DNA of 64,000 nucleotides from an uncultured Cohaesibacter sp. (GTDB lineage Bacteria; Pseudomonadota; Alphaproteobacteria; Rhizobiales; Cohaesibacteraceae): positions 3,178,501 through 3,242,500 of the forward strand of contig NZ_OY781114.1 in assembly GCF_963676485.1 (NCBI RefSeq), given 5' to 3'. The notes beneath the pieces were generated by a model. That model was given only the letters and a program-made list of their open reading frames with translations. It searched no databases and was not told where the DNA came from. The position numbers and the translations under genes were made by a program. Of this stretch, positions 28,383 through 38,386 are shown one piece after another; the first letter of the stretch is position 1; each line of letters starts with the position of its first letter.

Positions 28383-28533
28383 ATGATAATTTTCAATCAT
28401 TCCGCGTAAAGTCCATTTTTGCATTACCAAATTTAAATAATTCCAAACGATACTGTTTAAAACATTCTGATGTTCGATACCCTAAATCTTTCCAGAAGGG
28501 GGACTAGCTCTGGAAATTGATCAGGACAAATTC

Positions 28534-29475
28534 GTGCCAAATATGTTGGAAAATCTGGACAAGTCCTTTTATGCGGCTGTCCTGGATGCGCTCAATGACG
28601 GGGTTTATTTCGTCAATCGCAAGCGTCGGGTTCTTTATTGGAACAAGGGGGCCGAGCGGCTTAGCGGCTTTACCGCAGAAGAGGTCTTGGGCAAGAGCTG
28701 CGCCGATCATACGCTCAACCATGTTGATGATGAAGGCAATTGCCTGTGCCTTACGGGGTGTCCCTTGGCTGCCTGCATGCGGGATGGTCAATCCCGTGAG
28801 GTGAATGTCTATATGCATCACAAGGCTGGCCACAGGATACCGGTCTGCATCCGGTCTTTCCCAATTCGCAATGAAATGGGGAAAATCACAGGCTCTGTTG
28901 AGGTGTTCAGGGATAACAGCCAGCATCTGACGATGGTTTCCGAATTTGAAACACTGCAACAGGAAGTCCTGACGGATCCCTTGACCGGTGTGGGGAACCG
29001 GCGGTTTTCCGACATATCGCTGGAACGCCTACAGACAACGCAAAGCATGGAATATAGGCCATATGGTGTCATCTTGGTGGATATTGATAATTTCAAGTCC
29101 ATCAATGATACGTGGGGGCACGGGGTTGGCGACCGTGTGATTGTGGCCATTGCGAGAACCATGTCAGCCATTCTCAGGCCCTCCGACATTGTCTGTCGGC
29201 TTGGCGGGGATGAATTTATCATCCTTCTGCCCAATGCCACTCCTAACGGGCTTGAGATTGTGGGCAACCGGCTTGATACTCTGATCAAGGAATCCTGGAT
29301 GGATCTGGGAGAGGAAATTCTCTCCTTTTCTGCGTCCATGGGAGCGGCCCTTTCCGATTCCGGCAAGTCTGCCGAAGCCATCGTGGAGCAGGCTGACAAG
29401 CAGCTTTATCTCAGCAAAGCTGAAGGGCGCGGGTGCCTGCATCTCAATGGCAGGAAGGTCTGCGCTTCTTGCTAA
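28534..29475 (+). CDS. PAS domain-containing diguanylate cyclase
   Basis: Protein of 313 residues. A PAS domain spans about residues 14-120 (VLDALNDGVYFVNRKRRVLYW, GAERLSGFTAEEVLG). The GGDEF domain starts near 150 (DPLTGVGNRR) with an intact RLGGDEF active site near 223. An inhibitory I-site RPSD lies five residues before GGDEF. It should make cyclic di-GMP from two GTP and be product-inhibited. No membrane segment is seen, so it senses an internal signal. The start is GTG 28534, with ATG 28543 as the alternative. Confidence 0.92.
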   Translation: MPNMLENLDKSFYAAVLDALNDGVYFVNRKRRVLYWNKGAERLSGFTAEEVLGKSCADHTLNHVDDEGNCLCLTGCPLAACMRDGQSREVNVYMHHKAGHRIPVCIRSFPIRNEMGKITGSVEVFRDNSQHLTMVSEFETLQQEVLTDPLTGVGNRRFSDISLERLQTTQSMEYRPYGVILVDIDNFKSINDTWGHGVGDRVIVAIARTMSAILRPSDIVCRLGGDEFIILLPNATPNGLEIVGNRLDTLIKESWMDLGEEILSFSASMGAALSDSGKSAEAIVEQADKQLYLSKAEGRGCLHLNGRKVCASC

Positions 29476-29692
29476 ACGCTTGACGTTTCCTCATTGGCGG
29501 CGGCGAAAAGTCTCCAGAATGGGGATTGAAACGCCGCGCCGAGGCCTTTACAACGGGGCAACTCATGATTTCCCTCAAGTAATTTCCATGATTCCTGAAT
29601 TGCGGGAGAGGCGGAAATCCTTTGGAACCACGCGTTTGGTCACCATGGTGGCCAATTTACGCGCAAACACTCTATTCGGACGGTAGCGATAT

Positions 29693-31345
29693 ATGGCGCG
29701 ACAATTCATCTATCACATGCATGGTCTTTCCAAGACCTACGGTGGCGGCAAGAAGGTTTTGGAGAATGTCAATCTTTCTTTCTACCCTGATGCAAAAATC
29801 GGTATTCTCGGCCCGAACGGTGCTGGTAAATCCACCGTGCTTCGGATCATGGCCGGGCTGGACAATGAATTCACCGGTGAAGCCTGGGCCGCAGACGGAG
29901 CCAAGATCGGCTATCTGCCTCAGGAGCCGGTTCTTGACGAAAGCAAGGATGTTCTTGGCAACGTGATGGAAGGGGTTGCCGAGAAGCAGGCCATTCTGGA
30001 TCGTTACAATGAACTGATGATGAACTATTCCGACGAGACCGCGGAAGAGGGCGCCAAGCTTCAGGATGTGATCGACAGCCAGAATTTGTGGGACCTGCAG
30101 TCTCAGGTGGAGATGGCCATGGATGCGCTGCGCTGCCCGCCATCGGATTCCGAAGTCTCGGTTCTTTCCGGTGGTGAAAAGCGCCGCGTGGCGCTTTGCA
30201 AGCTGTTGCTTTCCGAGCCAGATCTGTTGCTGCTCGATGAGCCGACCAACCATCTGGACGCTGAAACGGTCAACTGGCTTGAAAAGCACTTGCGTGAATT
30301 CAAGGGCGCCGTTCTGATCATCACCCATGACCGCTACTTCCTCGACAATGTGACGGGCTGGATTCTGGAACTCGACCGTGGTCGGGGCATTCCTTATGAG
30401 GGCAACTATACCGCCTATTTGGAATCCAAGGCGAAACGTCTGGCGCAGGAAGGCCGCGAAGAAGCCGCCCGTCAGCGCGCATTGTCTCGCGAACAGGAAT
30501 GGATTGCCGCCAGCCCGAAAGCGCGTCAGGCCAAATCCAAGGCTCGTATCCGGGCCTATGACGAGTTGCTCAAGCGCAACGAAGAACGTGCCCCGGGCAC
30601 GGCGCAGATCATCATTCCACCGGGAGAACGCCTTGGCGATGTGGTGATTGACGTTGAAGGGCTCAAAAAGGGCTTTGGCGATCGTCTGCTGATTGACGGG
30701 CTTGATTTCAAACTGCCACCGGGGGGCATCGTTGGTGTGATTGGTCCGAACGGTGTGGGTAAAACCACCCTGTTCAAGATGCTGACCGGCCATGATCAGC
30801 CTGATGAAGGGGCCATAACTCTGGGTGAGACCGTGCATCTTGGTTATGTTGATCAGTCTCGTGATGCTCTGGATGCGGACAAGACCGTTTGGGAAGAAAT
30901 CTCCGAAGGGGACGACATCATCAAGCTTGGCAAACGTGAGATGAATAGCCGTGCCTATTGCTCCGCCTTCAACTTCAAGGGTGGTGATCAGCAGCAGAAA
31001 GTTGGGTCTCTTTCCGGTGGTCAGCGCAACCGCGTCCATTTGGCCAAGGTTCTGAAATCCGGTGCCAACCTATTGCTGCTCGACGAACCGACCAACGATC
31101 TGGACACGGAAACGCTCGCAGCTCTGGAAGACGCCCTTGAGGATTTTGCCGGTTGCGCTGTGGTAATTAGCCATGATCGTATGTTCCTTGACCGCCTTGC
31201 CACGCATATTCTCGCCTTTGAAGGCGATAGCCATGTGGAATGGTTTGAAGGCAACTTCGAGGATTATGAGAAGGACAAAGTGCGTCGTCTTGGTCCGGAT
31301 GCGGTCAATCCCAAGCGCGTCAAATACAAGCCGTTTACCCGCTGA
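29693..31345 (+). CDS. ettA: Energy-dependent translational throttle protein EttA (ABC-F)
   Basis: ABC-F ATPase of 550 residues with two nucleotide-binding domains: Walker [10 protein letters not shown] near residue 40 and GPNGVGKTT near 356, signatures [13 protein letters not shown] and [13 protein letters not shown], and Walker [13 protein letters not shown] and [12 protein letters not shown]. The arm and linker ([18 protein letters not shown]-like [14 protein letters not shown]) fit EttA. It binds the ribosomal E site and gates elongation by ATP/ADP ratio. It is monocistronic, with a strong terminator 35 bp after the stop. Confidence 0.95.
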   Translation: MARQFIYHMHGLSKTYGGGKKVLENVNLSFYPDAKIGILGPNGAGKSTVLRIMAGLDNEFTGEAWAADGAKIGYLPQEPVLDESKDVLGNVMEGVAEKQAILDRYNELMMNYSDETAEEGAKLQDVIDSQNLWDLQSQVEMAMDALRCPPSDSEVSVLSGGEKRRVALCKLLLSEPDLLLLDEPTNHLDAETVNWLEKHLREFKGAVLIITHDRYFLDNVTGWILELDRGRGIPYEGNYTAYLESKAKRLAQEGREEAARQRALSREQEWIAASPKARQAKSKARIRAYDELLKRNEERAPGTAQIIIPPGERLGDVVIDVEGLKKGFGDRLLIDGLDFKLPPGGIVGVIGPNGVGKTTLFKMLTGHDQPDEGAITLGETVHLGYVDQSRDALDADKTVWEEISEGDDIIKLGKREMNSRAYCSAFNFKGGDQQQKVGSLSGGQRNRVHLAKVLKSGANLLLLDEPTNDLDTETLAALEDALEDFAGCAVVISHDRMFLDRLATHILAFEGDSHVEWFEGNFEDYEKDKVRRLGPDAVNPKRVKYKPFTR

Positions 31346-31380
31346 TTTTGCGCACGCTTTCTTGGTATGAATTTGCTCAA

Positions 31381-31407
31381 AGCCCTGTTTCCTGAAGCAG
31401 GGCTTTT
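31381..31407 (+). terminator. Intrinsic terminator of ettA
   Basis: A 7-bp stem AGCCCTG/CAGGGCT with a 10-nt loop (31381-31404) is followed by a short T-run. Confidence 0.8.
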
Positions 31408-31773
31408 TGCTTGGAAATTTCTGTCAGCTGACGCCCTGCGCTGCTTTGGGGCGCACTCTGAACGCTCTGGGGTCTTCTTCCACATGTGATTTTACAGGCT
31501 GTTTTTTCGTAAAAATCGGCCTTCAGAATGCCTTGCAACTTTTGATGATTATAGGGTTGATCTGGGTTTGGTTCTTGAATTTACTGATAAATTGCTTGTT
31601 TTGAATATATTGAAGATGGATGCTTCAAATTTGAATCTAATTTATCTAAATTTTTCAGGAGTTTATCTTTAAATTCTGGTTTGCTGTTTAGGCGTTTGTA
31701 GATCGCTTGTCTGTAATTTGGTCTGAAACTCGAATTTCCAAACGGGATTCCAAATCAGAACGGGAACTGTCAA
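31408..31773. other. AT-rich intergenic region before the DUF2336 gene
   Basis: This gap of about 365 bp becomes strongly AT-rich toward the downstream gene. I see no ORF with family features, no hairpin with a U-run and no clear promoter. It presumably carries the promoter for the DUF2336 gene. Confidence 0.4.
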
Positions 31774-32853
31774 ATGCAGGCTGCCAACGTAAAAACCGAA
31801 CTTGTGGACTGGAAAGTTCTTAGCGGTCAGAGCGATAATGGTAAGAGCGATGAATTGATGCGCCATGTCGCGTCGTTGTTTTCGCTGACGGCATCTCATT
31901 GCGATGATGAGCAGCTGGCCACCTATGATACGGTGATGCAGCGTCTCGCAGACCTGGTGTGCGAAGATACTCGCTCCTTTGCTGCGCAAAAGATCTGTCA
32001 TCTTGAAAATGCCCCGCACAATATCATACGCCGATTTGCCTTTGATGCGATCAGGGTTGCTGATCCTGTGCTGCGCCATTCGCCGGTTTTGACGGACGAT
32101 GATCTGATTGAAGTGAGCGAAGCGAATAGTGAAGATCATTTGGTTTCAATCAGCACGCGAAAGAGCATCAGCAGTGTGGTGACCGATGTGCTTGTCAAAT
32201 CTGGGCGCGAAACTGTCATGATCAAGCTGGCTGCCAACTGCGGCGCGGATCTCTCCGAAGATGGGCGGCGGCTCCTAGATCAGGCTGCGGCAAACGATCG
32301 GTTTCTGGCACGGGAGTTGGCCAACAGGATCGCTGACAATCATCGTTCGGCTCCGGTTCTGAGCAGGCAGGCTTCTGCGAGAAAGCATGTTGATCTCAGC
32401 GGTGTGTGGGAATGCATCGAACCTTTGGTGGATGAGCATTTCTACAATCTGTCTCGTCATTCCTATTTGTCGCGCTACAGGTTTGACTCCTCCTTGACCA
32501 AAATAGACAAACTCCATGCGCAGGGCTTTCTCGGGAATGGTGTCTTGCGGCAGTTTGCCTGCAATGACCAGTTTGCCGATCTGGTGTGTGGCATCGCAAA
32601 GATGACAAGCTTTCCTCATCAGATCATTGCGCGCATGATGGCATGTCTGGAGTGGGATCAGGTGCTCAGCCTGTTTCGGTTGCAGTCCTTTTCGGACGAA
32701 CTGGTGCGCGACACGCTGGAATGCGGTCCGTGGATGCTTTGTCTTTCGGCCAATCAATGCAGCGCCGTTCTCAAGCGTTACAGACAATTGAGTACGGATG
32801 AAGCCCTGAAAATTGCCAATAGCTGGCCACAAACGGGCCTGCGTCTGGATTGA
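31774..32853 (+). CDS. DUF2336 domain-containing protein
   Basis: Protein of 359 residues with the helical DUF2336 pattern common in Alphaproteobacteria (FAFDAIRVADPVLRHSPVLTDDDLIEV near residue 88, then helical repeats). HEAT-like repeats are suggested by the regular leucine spacing. Function is unknown. It is monocistronic and ends in a strong terminator. Confidence 0.85.
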   Translation: MQAANVKTELVDWKVLSGQSDNGKSDELMRHVASLFSLTASHCDDEQLATYDTVMQRLADLVCEDTRSFAAQKICHLENAPHNIIRRFAFDAIRVADPVLRHSPVLTDDDLIEVSEANSEDHLVSISTRKSISSVVTDVLVKSGRETVMIKLAANCGADLSEDGRRLLDQAAANDRFLARELANRIADNHRSAPVLSRQASARKHVDLSGVWECIEPLVDEHFYNLSRHSYLSRYRFDSSLTKIDKLHAQGFLGNGVLRQFACNDQFADLVCGIAKMTSFPHQIIARMMACLEWDQVLSLFRLQSFSDELVRDTLECGPWMLCLSANQCSAVLKRYRQLSTDEALKIANSWPQTGLRLD

Positions 32854-32887
32854 CCGGTTCGAGGTCCGGTTCGAGGTCCGGTTTGAG
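32854..32887 (+). repeat. 12-bp tandem repeat directly after a stop codon
   Basis: The unit CCGGTTCGAGGT occurs twice exactly (32854-32877) and a third time with two changes plus truncation. It begins at the first base after the stop codon of the DUF2336 gene. It looks like slippage DNA rather than a regulatory site. Confidence 0.8.
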
Positions 32888-32928
32888 TGCAGTGTTGATT
32901 GCTTGATGCTCTTGACCCGCAAGCAAAG

Positions 32929-32963
32929 AAAAAGGTGACCGCTTTATGCGGTCACCTTTTTCT
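32929..32963 (+). terminator. Strong intrinsic terminator
   Basis: Stem GGTGACCGC/GCGGTCACC (32934-32956) with a short loop, flanked by A5 on the left and T5CT5 on the right. The flanking A-run would let it work on both strands. Confidence 0.92.
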
Positions 32964-33198
32964 TTTTGTCACTTTTATTTTCACGTTCACCATTTGTAGT
33001 GTCCCAGTCATTGGAAATTCGTTGTATTTTCGGCCTGACACTACTTTCGCTCAAGACAACTTGTAAAAACAAAGCTTTGATGCACTTCAATGTTCGGATA
33101 GAATCGATAAGAGCTCAGTTGATTACAACTGTTTTGCCTGCTATGGATTTCCAATGTCGGCGTTTAAAAGGTCCGACAGGCAGTATGGGGGCCAGTCA

Positions 33199-33549
33199 AT
33201 GCATGTAACCGCATTTCGGATTTTCGTTAGAGATCTTGCAGTCGCGCGCGATTTTTATGCAAACTCGCTAAAATGGCCCATGGTGTGGGACCGTTTCGAG
33301 CAGGGAGCTGTCGGTTTTGAACCGGGAATGCTGGTCATCATCGAGGAAGAAGATGCGCGAGGCCCTCAGTCGTCTCTGATCGGCCGTTTTACCGGTCTGT
33401 CGCTGGCCGTCGATGATCTGCCAACTTTGTATCAGACGCTGAAAGCGCGTGGCGTTCCGTTCGTAGCTCCGCCGGAAAGGCAGTTCTGGGGTGGATCGCT
33501 TGTGCATCTGATTGATCCGTCCGGCAATATCATTACACTTGTTGAATAG
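33199..33549 (+). CDS. VOC family protein (glyoxalase fold)
   Basis: Small protein of 116 residues from the ATG at 33199 (MHVTAFRIFVRDLAVARDFY). It has paired beta-alpha-beta-beta-beta units, with LSLAVDDLPTLYQTLKARGV and the C-terminal HLIDPSGNIITLVE where the metal-binding Glu of the vicinal oxygen chelate fold sits. Substrate unknown. It may be co-regulated with nothing nearby; galU is convergent. Confidence 0.85.
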   Translation: MHVTAFRIFVRDLAVARDFYANSLKWPMVWDRFEQGAVGFEPGMLVIIEEEDARGPQSSLIGRFTGLSLAVDDLPTLYQTLKARGVPFVAPPERQFWGGSLVHLIDPSGNIITLVE

Positions 33550-33657
33550 CAGTCGGGATTGCGTTCTGGATGCGGTTGAAGCGTTCAGAGCGGATACTGG
33601 CCTTTTTGCTTTTCTGCCTTCGTGATATGTGATGCAGGGATCAAGGCAGATAGAGAA

Positions 33658-33684
33658 AAAGCGGACCATATGGCCCGCTTTTGT
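33658..33684. terminator. Bidirectional terminator between VOC gene and galU
   Basis: AAAGCGG/CCGCTTT arms extended by CCAT/ATGG with one mismatch (33658-33681), followed by T residues on both strands. It serves the convergent VOC and galU genes. Confidence 0.75.
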
Positions 33685-33708
33685 CGTTTCTGAAGGATGG
33701 TTGGCCTC

Positions 33709-34608
33709 TTATTTGTGGCCATTCTCCACGTCATATTTCTCAATGATGGAGCGGATGGTGCTTGCCACATTGGGCGCAATATCATCACGTTCCATGCCGT
33801 AGGCCACATTGGCCATCAGGAAGCCGGATTTGGACCCGCAGTCATAGGTTTCGCCATCATAGATCATGCCGGTGAAGGACTGATCATTGTTGAGGCTGAT
33901 CATGGCGTCGGTCAGCTGGATTTCGTTGCCACTGCCTGGCTGCTGGTCCTTGAGGTAGTCAAAGATTTCCGGCTGCAGGATATACCGCCCCGAGAGGATC
34001 AGGTTGGAAGGCGCAGTGCCCGGATCTGGTTTCTCGACCATGCCGTTGATCTCTACGCTGTCTTCGAATTTTTTGCCGGGCTGAATGACACCATATTTGA
34101 AGGTCATTTCCATTGGCACTTCTTCAAGGGCCACAATGTTGCCTGCGCGCTTGTTGTAGATATCCATCATCTGGGCGAGGCAGCCCTTGGGTGACTTCAT
34201 GATCATGTCGGGAAGCAGCAGCGCGAAAGGTTCACGGCCAACAAGCTCTTTGGCGCACAAAACAGCGTGTCCAAGGCCCAGCGGCTGCTGCTGACGGGTA
34301 AACATGGTGTGGCCCGCTTTCGGCAGGTCTTTGCGCAGGCTTCTGAGAATATCATATTTGCCGCGCTGTTTGAGTGTGTCTTCCAGCTCTACCTGAACAT
34401 CGAAATGGTCCTCGATGACTGACTTGTTTCTACCTGTAACGAAAATGAATTGTTCGACACCCGCAGCCCTGGCTTCGTCAACGACATATTGAATCACTGG
34501 TCGGTCGACAATCGTCAGCATTTCCTTGGGCAGGGCTTTGGTCGCTGGAAGGAAGCGCGTTCCAAGGCCTGCTACAGGGAATACGGCTTTGCGGATTGGC
34601 TGTACCAT
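33709..34608 (-). CDS. galU: UTP-glucose-1-phosphate uridylyltransferase
   Basis: Enzyme of 299 residues with the GLGTRFLPATKALPKEML signature near residue 15, GLGHAVLCAK and the VEKP motif in NGMVEKPDPG. It makes UDP-glucose for LPS core, cell-surface glucans and UDP-galactose. It is divergent from the mltB-like gene across 200 bp and is separate from the 5-16 kb sugar locus, as is common for this housekeeping gene. Confidence 0.96.
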   Translation of the reverse strand: MVQPIRKAVFPVAGLGTRFLPATKALPKEMLTIVDRPVIQYVVDEARAAGVEQFIFVTGRNKSVIEDHFDVQVELEDTLKQRGKYDILRSLRKDLPKAGHTMFTRQQQPLGLGHAVLCAKELVGREPFALLLPDMIMKSPKGCLAQMMDIYNKRAGNIVALEEVPMEMTFKYGVIQPGKKFEDSVEINGMVEKPDPGTAPSNLILSGRYILQPEIFDYLKDQQPGSGNEIQLTDAMISLNNDQSFTGMIYDGETYDCGSKSGFLMANVAYGMERDDIAPNVASTIRSIIEKYDVENGHK

Positions 34609-34808
34609 TTGATTTTGCTCCGATAAGTTAATTTGTTCTTCAAAAATTGCTACGTTTCAAGAAAAGTGTGCGTTCATTCAAAACAGAAAAACGCTGATGA
34701 TGCAAATGTGGAGAATTAATTTGGATGGTGCACGGTTACTATCTTGGCCATAATTTGGCAGCATAGTGATTCACACTGCTGCTTTGTTTGCGATAACAAG
34801 GATTGTTT

Positions 34809-36062
34809 ATGCCTATACGAAATTGGACAAGTCTTTGTGGGTTCACCTCCATTAGGGGATTAATCACCACAGGCTTTCTGTTGCTCGCACTTTTCTCTAC
34901 AGAGTCTAACGCGCAAACGGCGCAAGGGTTCCAAAATTGGATTCGGAATTTTTGGCCGACGGCTCAGTCCGCCGGTATTTCGGCGAAAACATACAATGCT
35001 GCCTTCGCCGGCGCCCAGTTCGATAGCTCGGTTATCAAGCGGGCGACCAATCAGCCCGAGTTCGTCAAACCGATCTGGTCTTATATGGATGGTGCAGTCA
35101 GTGACCTGCGCATCAAAAATGGCCAGAAGATGCGGCGCAAATATGCTTCCCTGCTTAGCAGGCTGGAAAAATCCTTTGGTGTAGACCGGTATGTCCTGTT
35201 GGCGATCTGGGGGATGGAAACCGCTTATGGGTCCATCTTCAGCAACAAGGCGTTGATCAAGCCGACGATCCAGTCACTTGCGATGTTGGCCTATGCGGAT
35301 CCCAAACGTGCGCAATTTGGGCGCACGCAATTGCTCGCAGCACTCAAGATCCTGCAGAATGGTGATGTCGCTCCTTCTGAAATGGTTGGTTCCTGGGCTG
35401 GTGCAATGGGGCACACACAGTTCATTCCCACCACTTTTTTAAGCAAGGCGGTGGATTATGATGGCGATGGGCACCGGGATATCTGGAACTCCATTCCGGA
35501 TGCTTTGGCCTCCAGTGCCAATCTCCTGAAGGAAGCCGGATGGGAAACTGGCAAGACCTGGGGCTATGAGGTCTCTCTGCCCAGCAACTTCGCTTTCGAG
35601 TTGGCCGACGGAAAAGTGACCAAGACTCTCGCCGACTGGCAGAAAATGGGTGCAAAACGCGTGCATGGCCGGTCGTTCCCGCGCCCAAGCGATCAGGCTC
35701 AACTGATCATGCCTGCTGGCTATCGCGGGCCGGCATTTCTCATTTTGAAGAATTTCTCGGTCATCAAGCGCTACAACAATGCCACATCCTACGCTCTGGC
35801 TGTTGGGCATCTGGCTGACCGTATCCGCGGCGGGCGCGGTTTTGCGCATGAATGGCCCCGCTCTGACCGTATGCTCACAACGAGTGAACGAAAAGAGCTT
35901 CAGACTATTCTGAATCGCCTTGGATATGATACAGGTGGCATTGACGGGCGGCTGGGCTCCAAATCTCGCGCCGCTATCCGCCATTGGCAGAAACGCGCTG
36001 GCCATGTGCCGGACGGGTTTGCCAGCGGTGATCTTTTGGAAGCGCTGCGCAAGGGGCGCTGA
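34809..36062 (+). CDS. Lytic murein transglycosylase, MltB type, with peptidoglycan-binding domain
   Basis: Protein of 417 residues from the ATG at 34809, with AAGGA upstream (the TTG at 34803 has no such site). A signal peptide (LITTGFLLLALFSTESNAQ) is followed by the SLT domain with the catalytic Glu in GMETAYGS near residue 136 and GAMGHTQFIPTTF. A C-terminal PG_binding_1 domain spans about 355-415 (GGIDGRLGSKSRAAIRHWQ). It cleaves glycan strands in the periplasm. No lipobox is seen, so it is soluble. DUF459 follows 40 bp later. Confidence 0.92.
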   Translation: MPIRNWTSLCGFTSIRGLITTGFLLLALFSTESNAQTAQGFQNWIRNFWPTAQSAGISAKTYNAAFAGAQFDSSVIKRATNQPEFVKPIWSYMDGAVSDLRIKNGQKMRRKYASLLSRLEKSFGVDRYVLLAIWGMETAYGSIFSNKALIKPTIQSLAMLAYADPKRAQFGRTQLLAALKILQNGDVAPSEMVGSWAGAMGHTQFIPTTFLSKAVDYDGDGHRDIWNSIPDALASSANLLKEAGWETGKTWGYEVSLPSNFAFELADGKVTKTLADWQKMGAKRVHGRSFPRPSDQAQLIMPAGYRGPAFLILKNFSVIKRYNNATSYALAVGHLADRIRGGRGFAHEWPRSDRMLTTSERKELQTILNRLGYDTGGIDGRLGSKSRAAIRHWQKRAGHVPDGFASGDLLEALRKGR

Positions 36063-36101
36063 CCGCAGCTTTTGAGTTGGGGTATGTTTGGAGACTGGCC
36101 A

Positions 36102-37322
36102 ATGGGCTTGAAGACGGAACAATCCGGTTTTGCCTTGATGCATGGGATGGTTTGCCTTGTGACGGCCATCTCTTTTCTGCTTCCGCTGCTTCTGGCCGCG
36201 CCAGCTCCGGCCGCTCCATCTCTTTCCGGTTCCTCCATAAATAGCACTCTACCTTCTGAGCCGCGCGCAACTCCCGATGACGGGCGCTATGATGTTGCGC
36301 TCGGATTCTTTGAGTTCCTGTTCAAGCGCCGCACGCCCAAAAAGGAAAAGAAGCCTGATCGCTCGGCCAACAAGCCAGTGAAACGGGCCCCGGTGGCTCC
36401 GGTGATCAAGACCGTTGAGAAAGATCCTGATGCGTCCGTGATCGCTGTTTTCGGCGATGAATTTGCGCAGGATATTGGGTGGGGGCTTAAGGATGCCTTC
36501 GCCAATGTGCCTGATGTGAAGGTCGAGATTTATTCCAAACCCAACAGTGGGCTTGTCTATCGGGCCAAAAACAATCCCTTGAGCGATGCAGAGGATTATT
36601 TTGCGGCCCATCCCTTCAACTTTGCTGTCGTGATGGTGGGGCTGAATGATCGGCGTGAAATGCCTGCGCGCAAGGATGCCGAGGGCAATGAAATCGCACC
36701 GGCTTATGATTTTCGCACGAATGAATGGGCCAGGGCCTATCAGCGCGAGATAGACCGGGTGCGGCTGGCCTTTGCCAAGCAGGACAAGCCCGTTTTCTGG
36801 GTCGGCTTGCCGCCGGTGGGCAATGAGCAGCTTGCCGCCGACATGCGCTATCTTAACGACCTTGTTTCCAGCCGACTGACCGAACGGGACGAGGAGTTTA
36901 TTGATATCTGGGACGCCTTCTCCGATGAGGAAGGGAATTTCTCTTTCCGGGGGCCTGATCTGTCTGGGCAGGATGTCCGGTTGCGTCTCAAAAATGCGAT
37001 CCGTTTCAACAAGGCCGGTCGGCGCAAGCTGGCATTCTATGTTGAAAAGCTGGTTATCCGCGTGCTGGCCCAATCCGTTGATGAAGATGTGCTGCCCAAA
37101 ACGCTCGCCAAGGCTGATGAGACAGCCTTGCGGGAAGGGCTGGGTGCAAGGCGTGACATTTACGCTCTGCGCAAGCCGCCGCTCGATTCCGAAGAGCTGA
37201 TCAATCCGAGCGTCTATACATTGTCTTTCTCAACAGGGGCAAACGGGGACGACCCGTTGGCAGCAACAGAAAATGCTCCCAAATACCGGATTGATAATTT
37301 TGCATGGGGTGGCAAGCACTAG
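36102..37322 (+). CDS. DUF459 SGNH-hydrolase-like protein, active site degenerate
   Basis: Protein of 406 residues from ATG 36102, chosen because GGAG lies 8 nt upstream (36090-36093); the earlier TTG 36072 and ATG 36084 are weaker. A signal-anchor (LVTAISFLLPLLLAA) precedes the SGNH-fold domain. The fold blocks are visible, but block I reads FGDEFAQ without the nucleophilic Ser. Block III GLNDR is kept. The usual block V Asp and His are replaced (NAIRF for DGIHF). It probably binds but does not hydrolyse. It is co-oriented with the transglycosylase, 39 bp downstream. Confidence 0.82.
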   Translation: MGLKTEQSGFALMHGMVCLVTAISFLLPLLLAAPAPAAPSLSGSSINSTLPSEPRATPDDGRYDVALGFFEFLFKRRTPKKEKKPDRSANKPVKRAPVAPVIKTVEKDPDASVIAVFGDEFAQDIGWGLKDAFANVPDVKVEIYSKPNSGLVYRAKNNPLSDAEDYFAAHPFNFAVVMVGLNDRREMPARKDAEGNEIAPAYDFRTNEWARAYQREIDRVRLAFAKQDKPVFWVGLPPVGNEQLAADMRYLNDLVSSRLTERDEEFIDIWDAFSDEEGNFSFRGPDLSGQDVRLRLKNAIRFNKAGRRKLAFYVEKLVIRVLAQSVDEDVLPKTLAKADETALREGLGARRDIYALRKPPLDSEELINPSVYTLSFSTGANGDDPLAATENAPKYRIDNFAWGGKH

Positions 37323-37418
37323 GGCTTTTTGAGCCTAAAGGCTGTGCTTTTGTCCCTTGTCGCTGATCTGTGATTGCTCCTCTGCATCTCATTGGGTAAG
37401 ACTCGTTCCATGCATATA

Positions 37419-37441
37419 CAAGGCCTCTCTGACAGGCCTTG
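37419..37441. terminator. Hairpin between DUF459 and phosphatase genes
   Basis: Perfect 8-bp stem CAAGGCCT/AGGCCTTG with a 7-nt loop. There is no U-run, so terminator function is uncertain. Confidence 0.35.
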
Positions 37442-37544
37442 CTCGTCTTCATTCCGGGCCTGTGTCTGAGGGCGGAGCGCATATATCTTGTGTGTTTCGC
37501 CTTGATCCTTCTGGCCGATAGCAAAGCAAATTGGAATTTTCATT

Positions 37545-38336
37545 ATGAGCATTGAGCGCGCACCGGATTTTGATTTTCTGCACCAACTCGCTGATCTGGC
37601 CGGAGCAACGGTCATGCCGCTTTTCCGCAAGGCTATCGAGATTGAAAACAAGCTCGATGGGGGCTTTGATCCGGTGACCGATGCGGACAAGCAGGCCGAG
37701 CTGAAACTGCGCGGGCTGATTCAGGAAAATTTCCCGAGCCACGGCATTCTGGGCGAAGAATTCGAAGGCAAGGATCTTGATGCCGATGGCCTGTGGGTTC
37801 TCGATCCGATCGATGGCACACGCGCCTTTATTTCCGGTTTGCCAACCTGGGGGACATTGATCGGTTATCGCCATTCTGGCGGGCAGAGCCTTGGCATGAT
37901 GAGCCAGCCTTTCACAAAGGAGCGCTTTTTCGGAGACGGCACGCGCGCCTTTTATCAAGGCCCGGACGGAAAGCGCCCGGTGCAAACGCGGCCCTGCAAG
38001 GCGATCAGCGATGCAACGCTGTTTACCACCGCGCCGGATATTTTCGCTCCCGATGAACTCACTGCCTTTCAAAGGGTCGAGAGCGCTGTGCGCCTGTCGC
38101 GCTATGGCGTTGATTGCTACGCTTATTGCATGCTGGCCATCGGTATGGTGGATCTGGTGATCGAAGCGGCTTTGAAGCCGGTTGATATTGCACCGCTCAT
38201 TCCGCTGATTGAAGGCGCCGGAGGGGTTGTTACCAACTGGCAGGGTGGCTCGGCCTTTGATGGTGGGCAGGTGGTTGCCACGGGCGATCCCGCTCTGCAT
38301 CAGGCGGTTCTGGATCTCCTCGCAAATAAAAGCTGA
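37545..38336 (+). CDS. hisN: Inositol monophosphatase family, histidinol-phosphatase type
   Basis: Protein of 263 residues with the metal-binding GEEFEG motif near residue 68, WVLDPIDGTRAF near residue 84 and the C-terminal AALKPVDIAPLIPLIEGAGG. The DPIDGTRAFISG form with WGTLIGY is that of actinobacterial/alphaproteobacterial HisN, which dephosphorylates histidinol phosphate. CysQ or SuhB activity cannot be fully excluded. Confidence 0.82.
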   Translation: MSIERAPDFDFLHQLADLAGATVMPLFRKAIEIENKLDGGFDPVTDADKQAELKLRGLIQENFPSHGILGEEFEGKDLDADGLWVLDPIDGTRAFISGLPTWGTLIGYRHSGGQSLGMMSQPFTKERFFGDGTRAFYQGPDGKRPVQTRPCKAISDATLFTTAPDIFAPDELTAFQRVESAVRLSRYGVDCYAYCMLAIGMVDLVIEAALKPVDIAPLIPLIEGAGGVVTNWQGGSAFDGGQVVATGDPALHQAVLDLLANKS

Positions 38337-38386
38337 TACCGTCTTTTTTGATGCATAAAAGGCGCTTTTCAGAATGCTTTGTGCGT

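Noticed and set aside
28381-28402. Fur-like inverted repeat GAATGAT/ATCATTC after the AI-2E gene
   Set aside because: Too short, and it sits after a stop codon about 130 bp before the next gene, with no iron-related gene nearby.
29672-31039. Leftward open frame of 455 codons
   Set aside because: It lies wholly opposite ettA, has no family pattern, and its codons are the mirror of the conserved ABC-F protein.
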